From Streptomyces sp. Sge12 (GTDB taxonomy: Bacteria; Actinomycetota; Actinomycetes; Streptomycetales; Streptomycetaceae): DNA of 64,000 bases. The notes below the pieces were generated by a model. The model was given only the letters and a program-made list of their open reading frames with translations, ran no database searches and was not told the origin of the DNA. Positions 49,594-57,821 of this stretch are shown in pieces. The position numbers and the translations under genes are program-made. Position 1 is the stretch's first letter; each line of letters opens with the position of its first letter. Location: the NCBI RefSeq assembly GCF_002080455.1, contig NZ_CP020555.1, forward strand, positions 6,996,501 to 7,060,500, in the 5' to 3' direction.

Positions 49594-50556
49594 ATGGCTG
49601 AAGTTCTCGTCTACGTCGACCACGTGGACGGCGCCGTCCGCAAGCCCACCCTCGAGCTGCTGACGCTGGCCCGCCGCATCGGCGAGCCCGTCGCCGTCGC
49701 CCTGGGCGCCGGTGCCGACGCCACCGCCGCCGTGCTCGCCGAGCACGGTGCGGTCAAGGTCCTCACCGCCGACGCCCCCGAGTTCACCGAGTACCTCGTG
49801 GTACCGAAGGTGGACGCGCTCCAGGCCGCGTACGACGCCGTCTCCCCGGCCGCCGTGCTCGTCCCGTCCTCCGCCGAGGGCAAGGAGATCGCCGCCCGCC
49901 TGGCCGTCCGCATCGGTTCGGGCATCATCACCGACGCCATCGACCTGGAGGCGGGTGACGAGGGCCCGGTCGCGACGCAGTCCGCCTTCGCCGCGTCGTT
50001 CACCACCAAGTCCCGCGTCTCCAAGGGCACCCCGGTCATCACCGTGAAGCCGAACTCGGCCCCGGTCGAGGCCGCTCCGGCCGCCGGCGCCGTCGAGGCG
50101 CTCGCCGTCACCTTCGGCGCACTGGCCACCGGCACCAAGGTCACCGCTCGCACCCCGCGCGAGTCGACCGGCCGCCCCGAGCTGACCGAGGCCGCGATCG
50201 TGGTCTCCGGCGGCCGTGGCGTCAACGGTGCCGAGAACTTCGGCATCATCGAGGAGCTCGCGGACTCCCTCGGCGCGGCCGTCGGCGCCTCGCGTGCCGC
50301 CGTCGACGCCGGCTGGTACCCGCACACCAACCAGGTCGGCCAGACCGGCAAGTCGGTCTCCCCGCAGCTCTACATCGCCTCCGGCATCTCGGGCGCGATC
50401 CAGCACCGGGCCGGCATGCAGACCTCGAAGACCATCGTGGCCATCAACAAGGACGCCGAGGCCCCGATCTTCGACCTCGTCGACTACGGCGTGGTCGGCG
50501 ACCTCTTCGCGGTCGTCCCGCAGCTGACCGGCGAGATCAAGGCGCGCAAGGGCTGA
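49594..50556 (+). CDS. etfA: electron transfer flavoprotein alpha subunit
   Basis: A 320-residue ETF alpha subunit carrying FAD. The C-terminal FAD domain is unmistakable: VVSGGRGVNGAENFGIIEEL, GASRAAVDAGWYPHTNQVGQ, VSPQLYIASGISGAIQHRAG and INKDAEAPIFDLVDYGVVGD. It partners etfB. The acyl-CoA dehydrogenases at the left edge could use this carrier. A hairpin terminator follows. Confidence 0.96.
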   Translation: MAEVLVYVDHVDGAVRKPTLELLTLARRIGEPVAVALGAGADATAAVLAEHGAVKVLTADAPEFTEYLVVPKVDALQAAYDAVSPAAVLVPSSAEGKEIAARLAVRIGSGIITDAIDLEAGDEGPVATQSAFAASFTTKSRVSKGTPVITVKPNSAPVEAAPAAGAVEALAVTFGALATGTKVTARTPRESTGRPELTEAAIVVSGGRGVNGAENFGIIEELADSLGAAVGASRAAVDAGWYPHTNQVGQTGKSVSPQLYIASGISGAIQHRAGMQTSKTIVAINKDAEAPIFDLVDYGVVGDLFAVVPQLTGEIKARKG

Positions 50557-50593
50557 CAGCCTGACCTGCGCTTCTCTTCGTAGCATCGCTTCT

Positions 50594-50630
50594 TCGGGGC
50601 CGTGTGGTGATTCTCACCGCGCGGCCCCGA
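50594..50630 (+). terminator. terminator after etfBA
   Basis: Arms 50594-50610 and 50614-50630 form a 17-bp stem with two wobble pairs and a TTC loop, followed by GTCGTTT. It lies 38 bases after the etfA stop. Confidence 0.85.
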
Positions 50631-50738
50631 GTCGTTTGCCCACGGCGGCCGGGGGACCATTGACGGAGCGGAACCCCGTGACTAAATTCTGCTATGCGGA
50701 TCTAAGCTTCCGTGAAGCGGAAAAGAGGAGAGTGCACG

Positions 50739-52037
50739 ATGGGTCAGCAGGAGAAGGTGGCGACGAGCCTCGCAGGCGCGGTCAGCGAGGGCATCAGCGC
50801 CTCCCTCGCGCCGGTGGACGCGGAGCTCGCGCGCCACTACCCGGGCGACCCCGGCACCCGGCAGCCCATCCACACCGTCTACGTACCCGGTGACGTCTTC
50901 GCCGCGGACACCGTCCGCTCCTGGGGCGACCAGGCCCTCGCGGCCCTCGACGAGCACGCCCCGGACGCCGCCACCTTCGCCAAGGTGCTCGGCATCTCCG
51001 ACGAGCTGGCCGTACCCGTCTACGACCGGGTGCGCGCCAAGCTGGCGAGCGAGCCGATCGAGGACCTCCGCGTCGACTTCGAGGACGGTTTCGGCGTCCG
51101 CTCCGACGAGGAGGAGGACCAGGCCGCGGCCCGCGCCGCCCGCCTGATCTCCGAGGCGTACTCCAACGGCACCAACGCCCCGTACATGGGCATCCGCATG
51201 AAGTGCATGGAGTCCAACGTCCGCGACCGGGGCATCCGCACCACGGACATCTTCCTCTCCGGCCTGCTCGCCCACGGCGGCCTGCCGGAGAACCTGGTCC
51301 TGACCCTCCCCAAGGTCACCTACGCCGAGCAGGTCACCGCCTTCGTCCAGCTGCTGGAGGCCTTCGAGACCACCCGCGGCCTGCGCCGGGGCCGGATCGG
51401 CTTCGAGATCCAGATCGAGACCAGCCAGTCCATCCTGGCCTCCGACGGCACCGCGACCGTCGCCCGGATGATCGAGGCCTCCCAGGGCCGCGCCACCGGC
51501 CTGCACTACGGCACCTTCGACTACAGCGCCTGCGTCGGCGTGTCCGCCGCGTACCAGTCGAGCGACCACCCCGCCGCGGACCACGCGAAGGCGATCATGC
51601 AGGTCGCGGCCGCCGGCACCGGCGTACGCGTCTCCGACGGCTCGACCAACGTGCTGCCGATCGGCACCACCGAGCACGTCCACGAGGCCTGGAAGCTCCA
51701 CTACGGCCTGACCCGCCGCGCCCTGGCCCGCGCCTACTACCAGGGCTGGGACATGCACCCGGCGCACCTGCCGACCCGCTACGCGGCCGTCTTCACCTTC
51801 TACCGCGAGGGCCTGGAGACCGCCGCCGCGCGCCTGAAGGCGTACGTCGCCAAGATCGAGGGCGACGTGATGGACGAGCCCGCCACCGCCAAGGCCCTGG
51901 CCGGCTACCTGGTCCGCGGCCTCGACTGCGGCGCCGTCGGCGCCGACGAGGTCACCGCCCTCACCGGCCTGACCCGCGCGGAGCTGGACGCCTTCGCGAT
52001 CCCCCGCCGCTCGGCCACCCTGACGGCCACGAACTGA
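50739..52037 (+). CDS. HpcH/HpaI aldolase/citrate lyase-like protein (DUF6986)
   Basis: A 432-residue TIM-barrel protein related to the HpcH/HpaI aldolase and citrate-lyase beta group. Metal-binding residues are in LRVDFEDGFG (Glu and Asp), and GRIGFEIQIETSQSIL supplies the second conserved acidic site. THYGTFDYSA-like LHYGTFDYSACVGV, and YQGWDMHPAHLPTRYAA near the end, are further family marks. It probably cleaves or forms a C-C bond of a 2-oxo or malyl-type acid; the substrate is not known. ATG at 50739 has AGAGGAG upstream. A terminator follows. Confidence 0.85.
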   Translation: MGQQEKVATSLAGAVSEGISASLAPVDAELARHYPGDPGTRQPIHTVYVPGDVFAADTVRSWGDQALAALDEHAPDAATFAKVLGISDELAVPVYDRVRAKLASEPIEDLRVDFEDGFGVRSDEEEDQAAARAARLISEAYSNGTNAPYMGIRMKCMESNVRDRGIRTTDIFLSGLLAHGGLPENLVLTLPKVTYAEQVTAFVQLLEAFETTRGLRRGRIGFEIQIETSQSILASDGTATVARMIEASQGRATGLHYGTFDYSACVGVSAAYQSSDHPAADHAKAIMQVAAAGTGVRVSDGSTNVLPIGTTEHVHEAWKLHYGLTRRALARAYYQGWDMHPAHLPTRYAAVFTFYREGLETAAARLKAYVAKIEGDVMDEPATAKALAGYLVRGLDCGAVGADEVTALTGLTRAELDAFAIPRRSATLTATN

Positions 52038-52054
52038 TCCGGCCGAACGCCCGC

Positions 52055-52091
52055 CGAGGCCCGTCCGGGGTCGCCCACCGGACGGGCCTCG
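52055..52091. terminator. bidirectional hairpin between convergent genes
   Basis: Arms 52055-52068 and 52078-52091 form a perfect 14-bp stem with a 9-base loop, between the aldolase gene (plus) and the large GTPase-like gene (minus). Confidence 0.85.
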
Positions 52092-52104
52092 CGGCGTCTC
52101 GTCC

Positions 52105-54381
52105 TCAGCCGAGGACGAACCCGGTCTCGTCCGCCACTTCGGTCAGGATGTCCGCCACGGCCTTCAGGAAGCTGTTCTTGTCGGCGGAGGGCGCGGCGGT
52201 CGGGACGGGGGCGCCGCGGCCGAAGACATCGGCGTCGATGATGCGGGCCCGGGCAAAGGTCGATTTCGGTCCGCGCTGCCCGTAGGCGTCGAGCCACGCG
52301 TTCTGAACGTCCTCCTTGAGGCGCTGCTCGGTCAGCGCGTACAACCTTCCGGTCACGGCGCTGGAAATCTCGTTGATCACCGCCTCCCGTTCCTCCTCGG
52401 TCGGCTCGCCGCCCTCCCAGCGCACCGGGCTCTGGAGCATGAGGAAGATCTGCACCTGGAGTTCCGTACGCAGGTCGGCGACCGGTTTCAGGGAGTCGTA
52501 CTCGTCGCCCCAGCCCTCGCCCAGCCTCCGCGCGAGGGCCTTCACCCGGGTCCAGTGCTCCTTCGGCGCGTCCGCGTTGTACGTCAGGCCGAGCAAGCCG
52601 CTCCACCTGGCGTGGAAGTTGCCGGCTGCCGCGCTGACCGCGAGGGGGAGAGCCATGCGGTTGAAGACCGGCCGGGCCGGCCCGGTGTCCGGTGCGGCCT
52701 CGTCGGCGGAGAGGTCCGCGCTGAGGTAACGCATCTGACTGGCCGTCCGCTTCCCCTCCTTCCCGCCGGAGCCCAGCGGTTTGTGCATTCCCCCGACGAA
52801 GTAGCAGTGCCGTTCGAGCTGCGTGCGGACAGCGCGCTCGCCGACGGGGCCGAGCTCTTTCCCCATGGCGTTCAGGACGTTCTCGACCGATGCGAGGACG
52901 TGGCGCTTTCGGTCCGAGAAGCGGGGAAGGTTGTCGGCCTGCATATGGTCGAAGTGAGTGAAGAGGAAGTGGAGTTTGCCGGAGTTGCCGGACACCGCAA
53001 CGGCCTTGAGCGCGGCGACCGGTGCCGCCTGCATCGGCGCGGTCGCGTTGTCGACGACGAGGATCGCGTCCACCTCGTCGATCCGCTTCGCCAGGTCCGT
53101 GGAGACCGAGGCCACGGACTTCGGGGTGTGGCCGAGTCCTTCGACGTCGATCAGGACGAGACGGTCGCTTGCTTCCGCCCAGGTCGGGACAAACGGTCCG
53201 GCGACGCGGATCCCGTTCACCAGCGGCGTCAGCAACCGGCCGAAGAGCGGTGCGTAGTTGCTGGAGAACCGCATCACGGTCTTCAGGAAGACGGCACGAT
53301 CCGCTGTCTCCAGCGTCCAACTGAGCGGCCATCCCTGGCGGGTGCGGCGGAGCTCGCCCTCGCCCAGCAGGGAGAACCTGAGCTCGATCTCGTGCAGCAG
53401 GCTGTCGACGACGGCGTGGAAGTCCTCCAGCGCGCGAAGGTCGGTGTCGAGCGTCTCCTCCACGATCTCCTCGACGATCCTGGCGTCCTCGTCCGTGGCC
53501 CGAAGCTCCTCGCGTGCATTGGCGGCGCACCTCTCGACCATGGAGCGCAGCCGGGGCACGGTCTGGACGAGCAGGGTCGCCGTGGCGGACGGGTCGATGA
53601 CCTCAAGGTCGGCGAACCCGAGCACGTCCTCGGCGGCCCCTGCCGTTTCGTCGTCGTCCTCGTCGTCCTCGTCGTCGAGGAGGTCGTCATCCGCCGGGAG
53701 CTCCGGCCGTCCCAGGACGTAGCTGAAGCGGAAACGCTGGTTCACGTGATCCACGAGACGCCGTAGGGCGTCTTCTTCGGACTTGCCCTGGAACAGGGCG
53801 AGCGCGGCGGCCGAGACGTTCTCCGTGAGGTGGTCGACGACTTCGTCGCGGCCGGCGAAGGTGATGGCAGCCCGGTAAGGCCCGGCCTCGGTCAGAACGA
53901 TCTCGGTGTCGGCGACGGTGGTCTTGGCGGTCGACGTGGAGGGGAACCGCTCGGTCTCCGGGTCCGTGCCGAGGAGCTGCCGGACCACCGTCGTCTTTCC
54001 GGCTCCGGTCGTGCCGACCAGCAGAACGTGCTTGTAGCCGTCGTCGGCGGTGGGCAGCGCAAGGAGGTCGTCCCGGATCCTGCGGAAGTCGGTCCTGCTG
54101 GTCTCGAGGTCCTCGTAGAACACGTCCACGACACGGCTGTCGAAGAGCCCCGCCGCCTGCTGACGGGAGTGCGGATCCCAGAGGGACTGCGTGCGCAGGA
54201 TTTCGTTGAGCTGTCCGACCAGTACGTCCGCCTCGGTATCCACCGACGTGCCCAGCCCGCGCCGCACACGTCTGCCCGGACGGCCCGTGGAGGGGTCCAG
54301 GCGCACCGGGTGCCGGAAGATGACGGACCACCCCTCCCGCCCCTGGCTTCGGCTCTTCTGCGCGGTGTAGTGCGGGCTCAT
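52105..54381 (-). CDS. large GTPase-like P-loop protein with split G motifs
   Basis: A 758-residue cytoplasmic protein. Walker A/G1 is LVGTTGAGKTTVV (residues 121-133). A Thr-rich STSTAKTTVAD follows as in G2 switches. G3-like IDVEGLG (411-417, DxxG) and G4-like FLFTHFD (472-478, TKxD type with His for Lys) lie far downstream. About 280 residues, largely helical with an acidic run of Asp/Glu (230-245), separate G1 from G3, where normal GTPases have about 40. I infer a dynamin- or septin-like remodelling GTPase or a regulatory NTPase; no family name can be given. ATG at 54381 has GGAGG five bases upstream. It is alone in its transcript. Confidence 0.7.
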   Translation of the reverse strand: MSPHYTAQKSRSQGREGWSVIFRHPVRLDPSTGRPGRRVRRGLGTSVDTEADVLVGQLNEILRTQSLWDPHSRQQAAGLFDSRVVDVFYEDLETSRTDFRRIRDDLLALPTADDGYKHVLLVGTTGAGKTTVVRQLLGTDPETERFPSTSTAKTTVADTEIVLTEAGPYRAAITFAGRDEVVDHLTENVSAAALALFQGKSEEDALRRLVDHVNQRFRFSYVLGRPELPADDDLLDDEDDEDDDETAGAAEDVLGFADLEVIDPSATATLLVQTVPRLRSMVERCAANAREELRATDEDARIVEEIVEETLDTDLRALEDFHAVVDSLLHEIELRFSLLGEGELRRTRQGWPLSWTLETADRAVFLKTVMRFSSNYAPLFGRLLTPLVNGIRVAGPFVPTWAEASDRLVLIDVEGLGHTPKSVASVSTDLAKRIDEVDAILVVDNATAPMQAAPVAALKAVAVSGNSGKLHFLFTHFDHMQADNLPRFSDRKRHVLASVENVLNAMGKELGPVGERAVRTQLERHCYFVGGMHKPLGSGGKEGKRTASQMRYLSADLSADEAAPDTGPARPVFNRMALPLAVSAAAGNFHARWSGLLGLTYNADAPKEHWTRVKALARRLGEGWGDEYDSLKPVADLRTELQVQIFLMLQSPVRWEGGEPTEEEREAVINEISSAVTGRLYALTEQRLKEDVQNAWLDAYGQRGPKSTFARARIIDADVFGRGAPVPTAAPSADKNSFLKAVADILTEVADETGFVLG

Positions 54382-54420
54382 GGGCGCCTCCGGTTGTTCC
54401 CCGTTGTTCCCGGGATCGCG

Positions 54421-54449
54421 AGGCTGGCAGAGCCCTGGTGGAGCGTCAA
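54421..54449 (-). promoter_or_regulatory. possible promoter of the GTPase-like gene
   Basis: On the minus strand a good -35 TTGACG (54449-54444) is followed after 17 bases by a weak -10 CAGCCT (54426-54421). The ATG is 40 bases downstream. Between them a 10-base direct repeat with GTTGTTCC lies at 54391-54410. Confidence 0.35.
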
Positions 54450-54596
54450 ATCCCTTGTGCGCAGCGGCGAACGAGTGATCGATCCGTCTCCCGCGCTCCG
54501 GGCGGTCGACCGGGGGACGGTAGGGGCGAACGCGCTGCGTGCACGGGGTGCGGGGTCGGGGCGTGCGCCCGGCGCCGCCCTCGTCGGCGCCGAATG

Positions 54597-55634
54597 TCAG
54601 TTCGCAGGGGGGATCTCGCCCGAGCCGCGGGGGATCAGGCGGGTCGGGAGTTCGATGCGGGACGGGGTCAGGTCGGCTCCTGCGAGGCGCTGGAAGAGGC
54701 GGTCCGTGGCCACCCGGCCCAGGGCCGCCGGGTCCTGGGCGACCACCGTCACGCCGGGGCGGAGCAGGTCGGCCAGCTCGAAGTCGTCGAAGCCGACCAG
54801 TGCCACCGGGCGCGCGTGCGCCGCGAGGACCCGTACGACGGTGACCGTCACCCGGTTGTTCCCGGCGAAGACGGCGGTCACCGGCTCCGGGCCCGTGAGC
54901 ATCGCTCCGGCCGCCGCCGCGACCCGTTCGGGGGCCGTGGATCCGAGGGAGATCCAGGATTCGGCCACGGGCAGCCCCGCGTCCGCCATCGCCGCGCGGT
55001 AGCCGCGCAGCCGTTCCGCCACCGTATGGATGCGGGGCTGGTCGCCGATGAAGCCGATCCGGCGGTGCCCGCCCGCGATCAGGTGGGCCACACCGTCCCG
55101 GGCGCCGCCGAAGCTGTCCGAGAGGACCACGTCCGCCTCGATCCGGCCCGCCGGCCGGTCCACGAACACGGTGGACACACCGGCCCTCATCTCCGGCTCC
55201 AGATAGCGGTGGTCGTCCCCGGCCGGGATCACGATCAGCCCGTCCACCCGGCGGGCGCACAGCGCGAGCGCCAACTCCCGCTCCCGGTCCGGGTCCTCGG
55301 CGCTGGAGCCGTTGATGAGCAGCGCCCCGTGCGCGCGGGCCACCTCCTCCACCGCCCGGTTCAGCGGGCCGTAGAAGGGGTCGGCGAGATCCTCCAGCAC
55401 CAGGCCCACGGTGGCGGTACGGCCCTTGCGCAGCACGCGGGCGCTGTCGTTGCGGCGGAAGCCGAGGGCCTCGATGGCCTCCTGCACCCGTCTCTCGGTC
55501 TCGGGGGTGACCCCGGGCTCGCCGTTGACCACGCGCGACACCGTCTTCAGGCCGACGCCCGCCTGGGACGCCACGTCCTTCATGGTCGGCCGGTTGCCGT
55601 AGCGGGGCTCGGACGGGTGGCGGTTGTGGGGCAC
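54597..55634 (-). CDS. LacI-family transcriptional regulator
   Basis: A 345-residue LacI-type repressor. The helix-turn-helix and hinge (MKDVASQAGVGLKTVSRVVN onward to GFRRNDSARVLRKG) start near residue 17. The periplasmic-binding-protein-like effector domain has VGLVLEDLADPFYGPLNRAV and a C-terminal ALVGFDDFELADLLRPGVT. It should bind a sugar or other small ligand and control a catabolic operon, but no sugar genes are near. GTG at 55634 with GGAGG ten bases upstream. It is divergent from the kinase-Nudix gene. Confidence 0.9.
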   Translation of the reverse strand: MPHNRHPSEPRYGNRPTMKDVASQAGVGLKTVSRVVNGEPGVTPETERRVQEAIEALGFRRNDSARVLRKGRTATVGLVLEDLADPFYGPLNRAVEEVARAHGALLINGSSAEDPDRERELALALCARRVDGLIVIPAGDDHRYLEPEMRAGVSTVFVDRPAGRIEADVVLSDSFGGARDGVAHLIAGGHRRIGFIGDQPRIHTVAERLRGYRAAMADAGLPVAESWISLGSTAPERVAAAAGAMLTGPEPVTAVFAGNNRVTVTVVRVLAAHARPVALVGFDDFELADLLRPGVTVVAQDPAALGRVATDRLFQRLAGADLTPSRIELPTRLIPRGSGEIPPAN

Positions 55635-55772
55635 GGTGGCGAATCCTCCGGGGCTCACGTGCAGGGCTGTGACCTTGAGGATAAGCACTCGGCCGATAGT
55701 GAGGTTTCCGTGGCAGGGTGGTGCGGGCAAGCCACTGGGGGCTCCGGACGAGCCATGGGGAGAGGGGTAGAC

Positions 55773-56810
55773 GTGATTGTCTGGATCAACGGCACATTCA
55801 GCGCCGGAAAGACCAGCACGGCCCGCGAACTGACCGGAATCCTGCCGGACAGCACCCTGTTCGACCCGGAGTTCATCGGAGACGCGCTGCGCGTGCTGCT
55901 ACCGCCCAAGCGGCTGGCCGAGGTGAGCGACTACCAGGACCTCCCGAGCTGGCGGCGGTTGGTCGTGGACACGGCCGCGGCGCTGCTCGCCGAGCTGGGC
56001 GGGGTGCTCGTCGTACCGATGACGCTGCTGCGCCAGGAGTACCGGGACGAGATCTTCGGCGGGCTCGCGGCGCGGCGGATCGCGGTGCGGCACGTGTTGC
56101 TGGCTCCTGCGGAAACGATCCTGCGGGAGCGCATCGCCACCCGGAAGGAGCCCGGCGAGCCCGCGGAGGTCGACGTACGGGTCCGGCAGTGGGCGTACGA
56201 CCACATCCCCGCCTACCAGCAGGCCCTCGGCTGGCTGACGGGCGACGCGCACGTGATCGACAACGGGGTACTGACCCCGCGCGAGACCGCCGAGCGCATC
56301 GCCGAGGCCGTCCGCTCGGAGAGGGCCCGGGTCTGCGACATCGTGCAGACGCCGGAGCCCACCCGCGAGACGGTGGCGGCCGGGGTGCTGCTCTTCGACG
56401 AGCAGGACCGGGTGCTGCTGGTGGATCCCACCTACAAGGCGGGCTGGGAGTTCCCGGGCGGCGTCGTCGAAGCGGGCGAGGCGCCCGCGTGCGCCGGCGT
56501 ACGGGAGGTCGCGGAGGAACTGGGCGTCGTACTGGACCGGACGCCCGGGCTGCTGGTGGTCGACTGGGAGGCGCCCCAGCCGCCCGGGTACGGCGGACTG
56601 CGCCTGCTCTTCGACGGCGGCCGGCTCTCGGCGGAGGCGACGGCCCGGCTCCGGCTCCCCGGCCCGGAACTGCGGGCCTGGCGCTTCGTCACGGAGGCCG
56701 AGGCCGCCGGCCTGCTCCCGCAGCACCGCTACGAACGCCTGCGCTGGGCCCTGCGCGCGCGTGAACGCGGCCGCCCCCTCTACCTGGAGGCGGGCGTCCC
56801 GACCGGCTGA
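55773..56810 (+). CDS. P-loop kinase-like domain fused to a Nudix hydrolase
   Basis: A 345-residue two-domain protein. Residues 1-180 form a small P-loop kinase-like domain (WINGTFSAGKTSTARELTG; LLAPAETILRERIATRK; HVIDNGVLTPRETAERI) similar to proteins of the tunicamycin-resistance TmrB/AAA_33 type. Residues 200-330 form a Nudix domain with the box GGVVEAGEAPACAGVREVAE, continuing ELGV. A phosphotransferase and a nucleoside-diphosphate hydrolase in one chain suggest work on a modified nucleotide or sugar nucleotide. GTG at 55773 is preferred because GAGAGGGG lies five bases before it; an ATG at 55755 is possible. Confidence 0.85.
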   Translation: MIVWINGTFSAGKTSTARELTGILPDSTLFDPEFIGDALRVLLPPKRLAEVSDYQDLPSWRRLVVDTAAALLAELGGVLVVPMTLLRQEYRDEIFGGLAARRIAVRHVLLAPAETILRERIATRKEPGEPAEVDVRVRQWAYDHIPAYQQALGWLTGDAHVIDNGVLTPRETAERIAEAVRSERARVCDIVQTPEPTRETVAAGVLLFDEQDRVLLVDPTYKAGWEFPGGVVEAGEAPACAGVREVAEELGVVLDRTPGLLVVDWEAPQPPGYGGLRLLFDGGRLSAEATARLRLPGPELRAWRFVTEAEAAGLLPQHRYERLRWALRARERGRPLYLEAGVPTG

Positions 56811-56819
56811 AGCCCTGGC

Positions 56820-56945
56820 CCCGCCGGGCGCAGCGCGGCGGGCCGGGCGGCCGCGCCCTCCAGCGTCCGGCCGTCGCCCTGCCCGAGGGCCGGGGTCATC
56901 GCGTGCGCCGCGTCACCGAGCGCATGAACCTCCGGCACCGCACCG
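56820..56945 (-). pseudogene. remnant of an FAD-dependent monooxygenase C-terminus
   Basis: On the minus strand about 40 codons read VHALGDAAHAMTPALGQGDG and then RTLEGAAA. GDAAHxMxPxxGQG is the FAD-ribityl motif of PHBH-type aromatic monooxygenases, normally about 280-300 residues into a 400-residue protein. Nothing before or after fits, so only a fragment of a lost gene remains between the Nudix fusion and the MBL gene. Confidence 0.5.
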
Positions 56946-57000
56946 GGAAGGCATCGGCGCCGGTCCGACCCGCCAGGGAACGGCCGGGACGCGCACGGTC

Positions 57001-57702
57001 TCAGCCGGTGGTGGCCGCCTCGGTCGCCGCCTTCGCGAGGGCCTGTGCCGTGTTCTCCGTCAGGGGGTCGCCGTGGCCGAAGCACGCGATCGAGGGGGCG
57101 AGCGAGGCCAGGCGGCCGAAGGCGGCGATGGCCCGGGCGCGGTCGACGTTGAACACGCCCAGCATCAGCGGGCCCACGGCCGCCACGCAGTCGCCGGTGA
57201 ACAGCACGCCGTGGCGCGGGAGGTGGATCCCGATGCTGCCGTCCGTGTGGCCCGGGGCGTGCACGACGTACGCCCCGTCCCCGAAGCCCAGGTCGTCCCC
57301 GTCCTCCAGCTCGCGGTCGACCCGGGTGGGCGGCGCCTCGGGGACGGTCAGGCCGTGCGCGTACAGCGGGATCTCCCAGTCCAGCAGCACCGGTTCGGGC
57401 ACGGGCAGCTCGCCCCGGATCACCGGTGCGTCCAGGCGGTGCGCCAGCACCCGCGCGCCCCAGCGGGCGGCGAGTTCGCCGGCGGCACCGACGTGGTCGC
57501 GGTGGCAGTGGGTGAGGACGATCCGCTCCAGCTGCTCGGGCGCCCGCCCGAGGGAACGTATCGCCCGCTCGATCTCGGCGGCGGACCCGGCACGGCCCGC
57601 GTCGATCAGGGTGAGGGCTTCCCCGTCCTGCCAGAGGTAGGCCTGGCCGATGGGGAAACGGAGCATGTGGAGCCGGTTCGCGAGTACTTCGACAAGATCC
57701 AT
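57001..57702 (-). CDS. metallo-beta-lactamase-fold hydrolase
   Basis: A 233-residue MBL-fold hydrolase. The zinc-binding motif is LTHCHRDHVGAA (HxHxDH, about residues 64-69), with further metal ligands in VVHAPGHTDGSIGI and FTGDCVAA, and a final His in CFGHGDPL. Members of this group hydrolyse thioesters, lactones or phosphodiesters; the substrate is not evident. ATG at 57702. The fragment of a monooxygenase lies just downstream. Confidence 0.9.
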   Translation of the reverse strand: MDLVEVLANRLHMLRFPIGQAYLWQDGEALTLIDAGRAGSAAEIERAIRSLGRAPEQLERIVLTHCHRDHVGAAGELAARWGARVLAHRLDAPVIRGELPVPEPVLLDWEIPLYAHGLTVPEAPPTRVDRELEDGDDLGFGDGAYVVHAPGHTDGSIGIHLPRHGVLFTGDCVAAVGPLMLGVFNVDRARAIAAFGRLASLAPSIACFGHGDPLTENTAQALAKAATEAATTG

Positions 57703-57758
57703 ACGGCCAACGTACGGACGCCCGGTCCCCGCACCCCGCCGCGTTCACCGGGAGCGCA

Positions 57759-57791
57759 GTACGCCCAGGGCGCACTGCGCCCCGGGCGTAC
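57759..57791. terminator. near-perfect palindromic hairpin
   Basis: The 16-base arms 57759-57774 and 57776-57791 match in 15 of 16 positions. It lies between the M20 dipeptidase stop and the MBL gene start, both on the minus strand, and probably ends the dipeptidase transcript. Confidence 0.7.
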
Positions 57792-57821
57792 ACGATGCGG
57801 CCGACACACCCCCGGCAGGGG

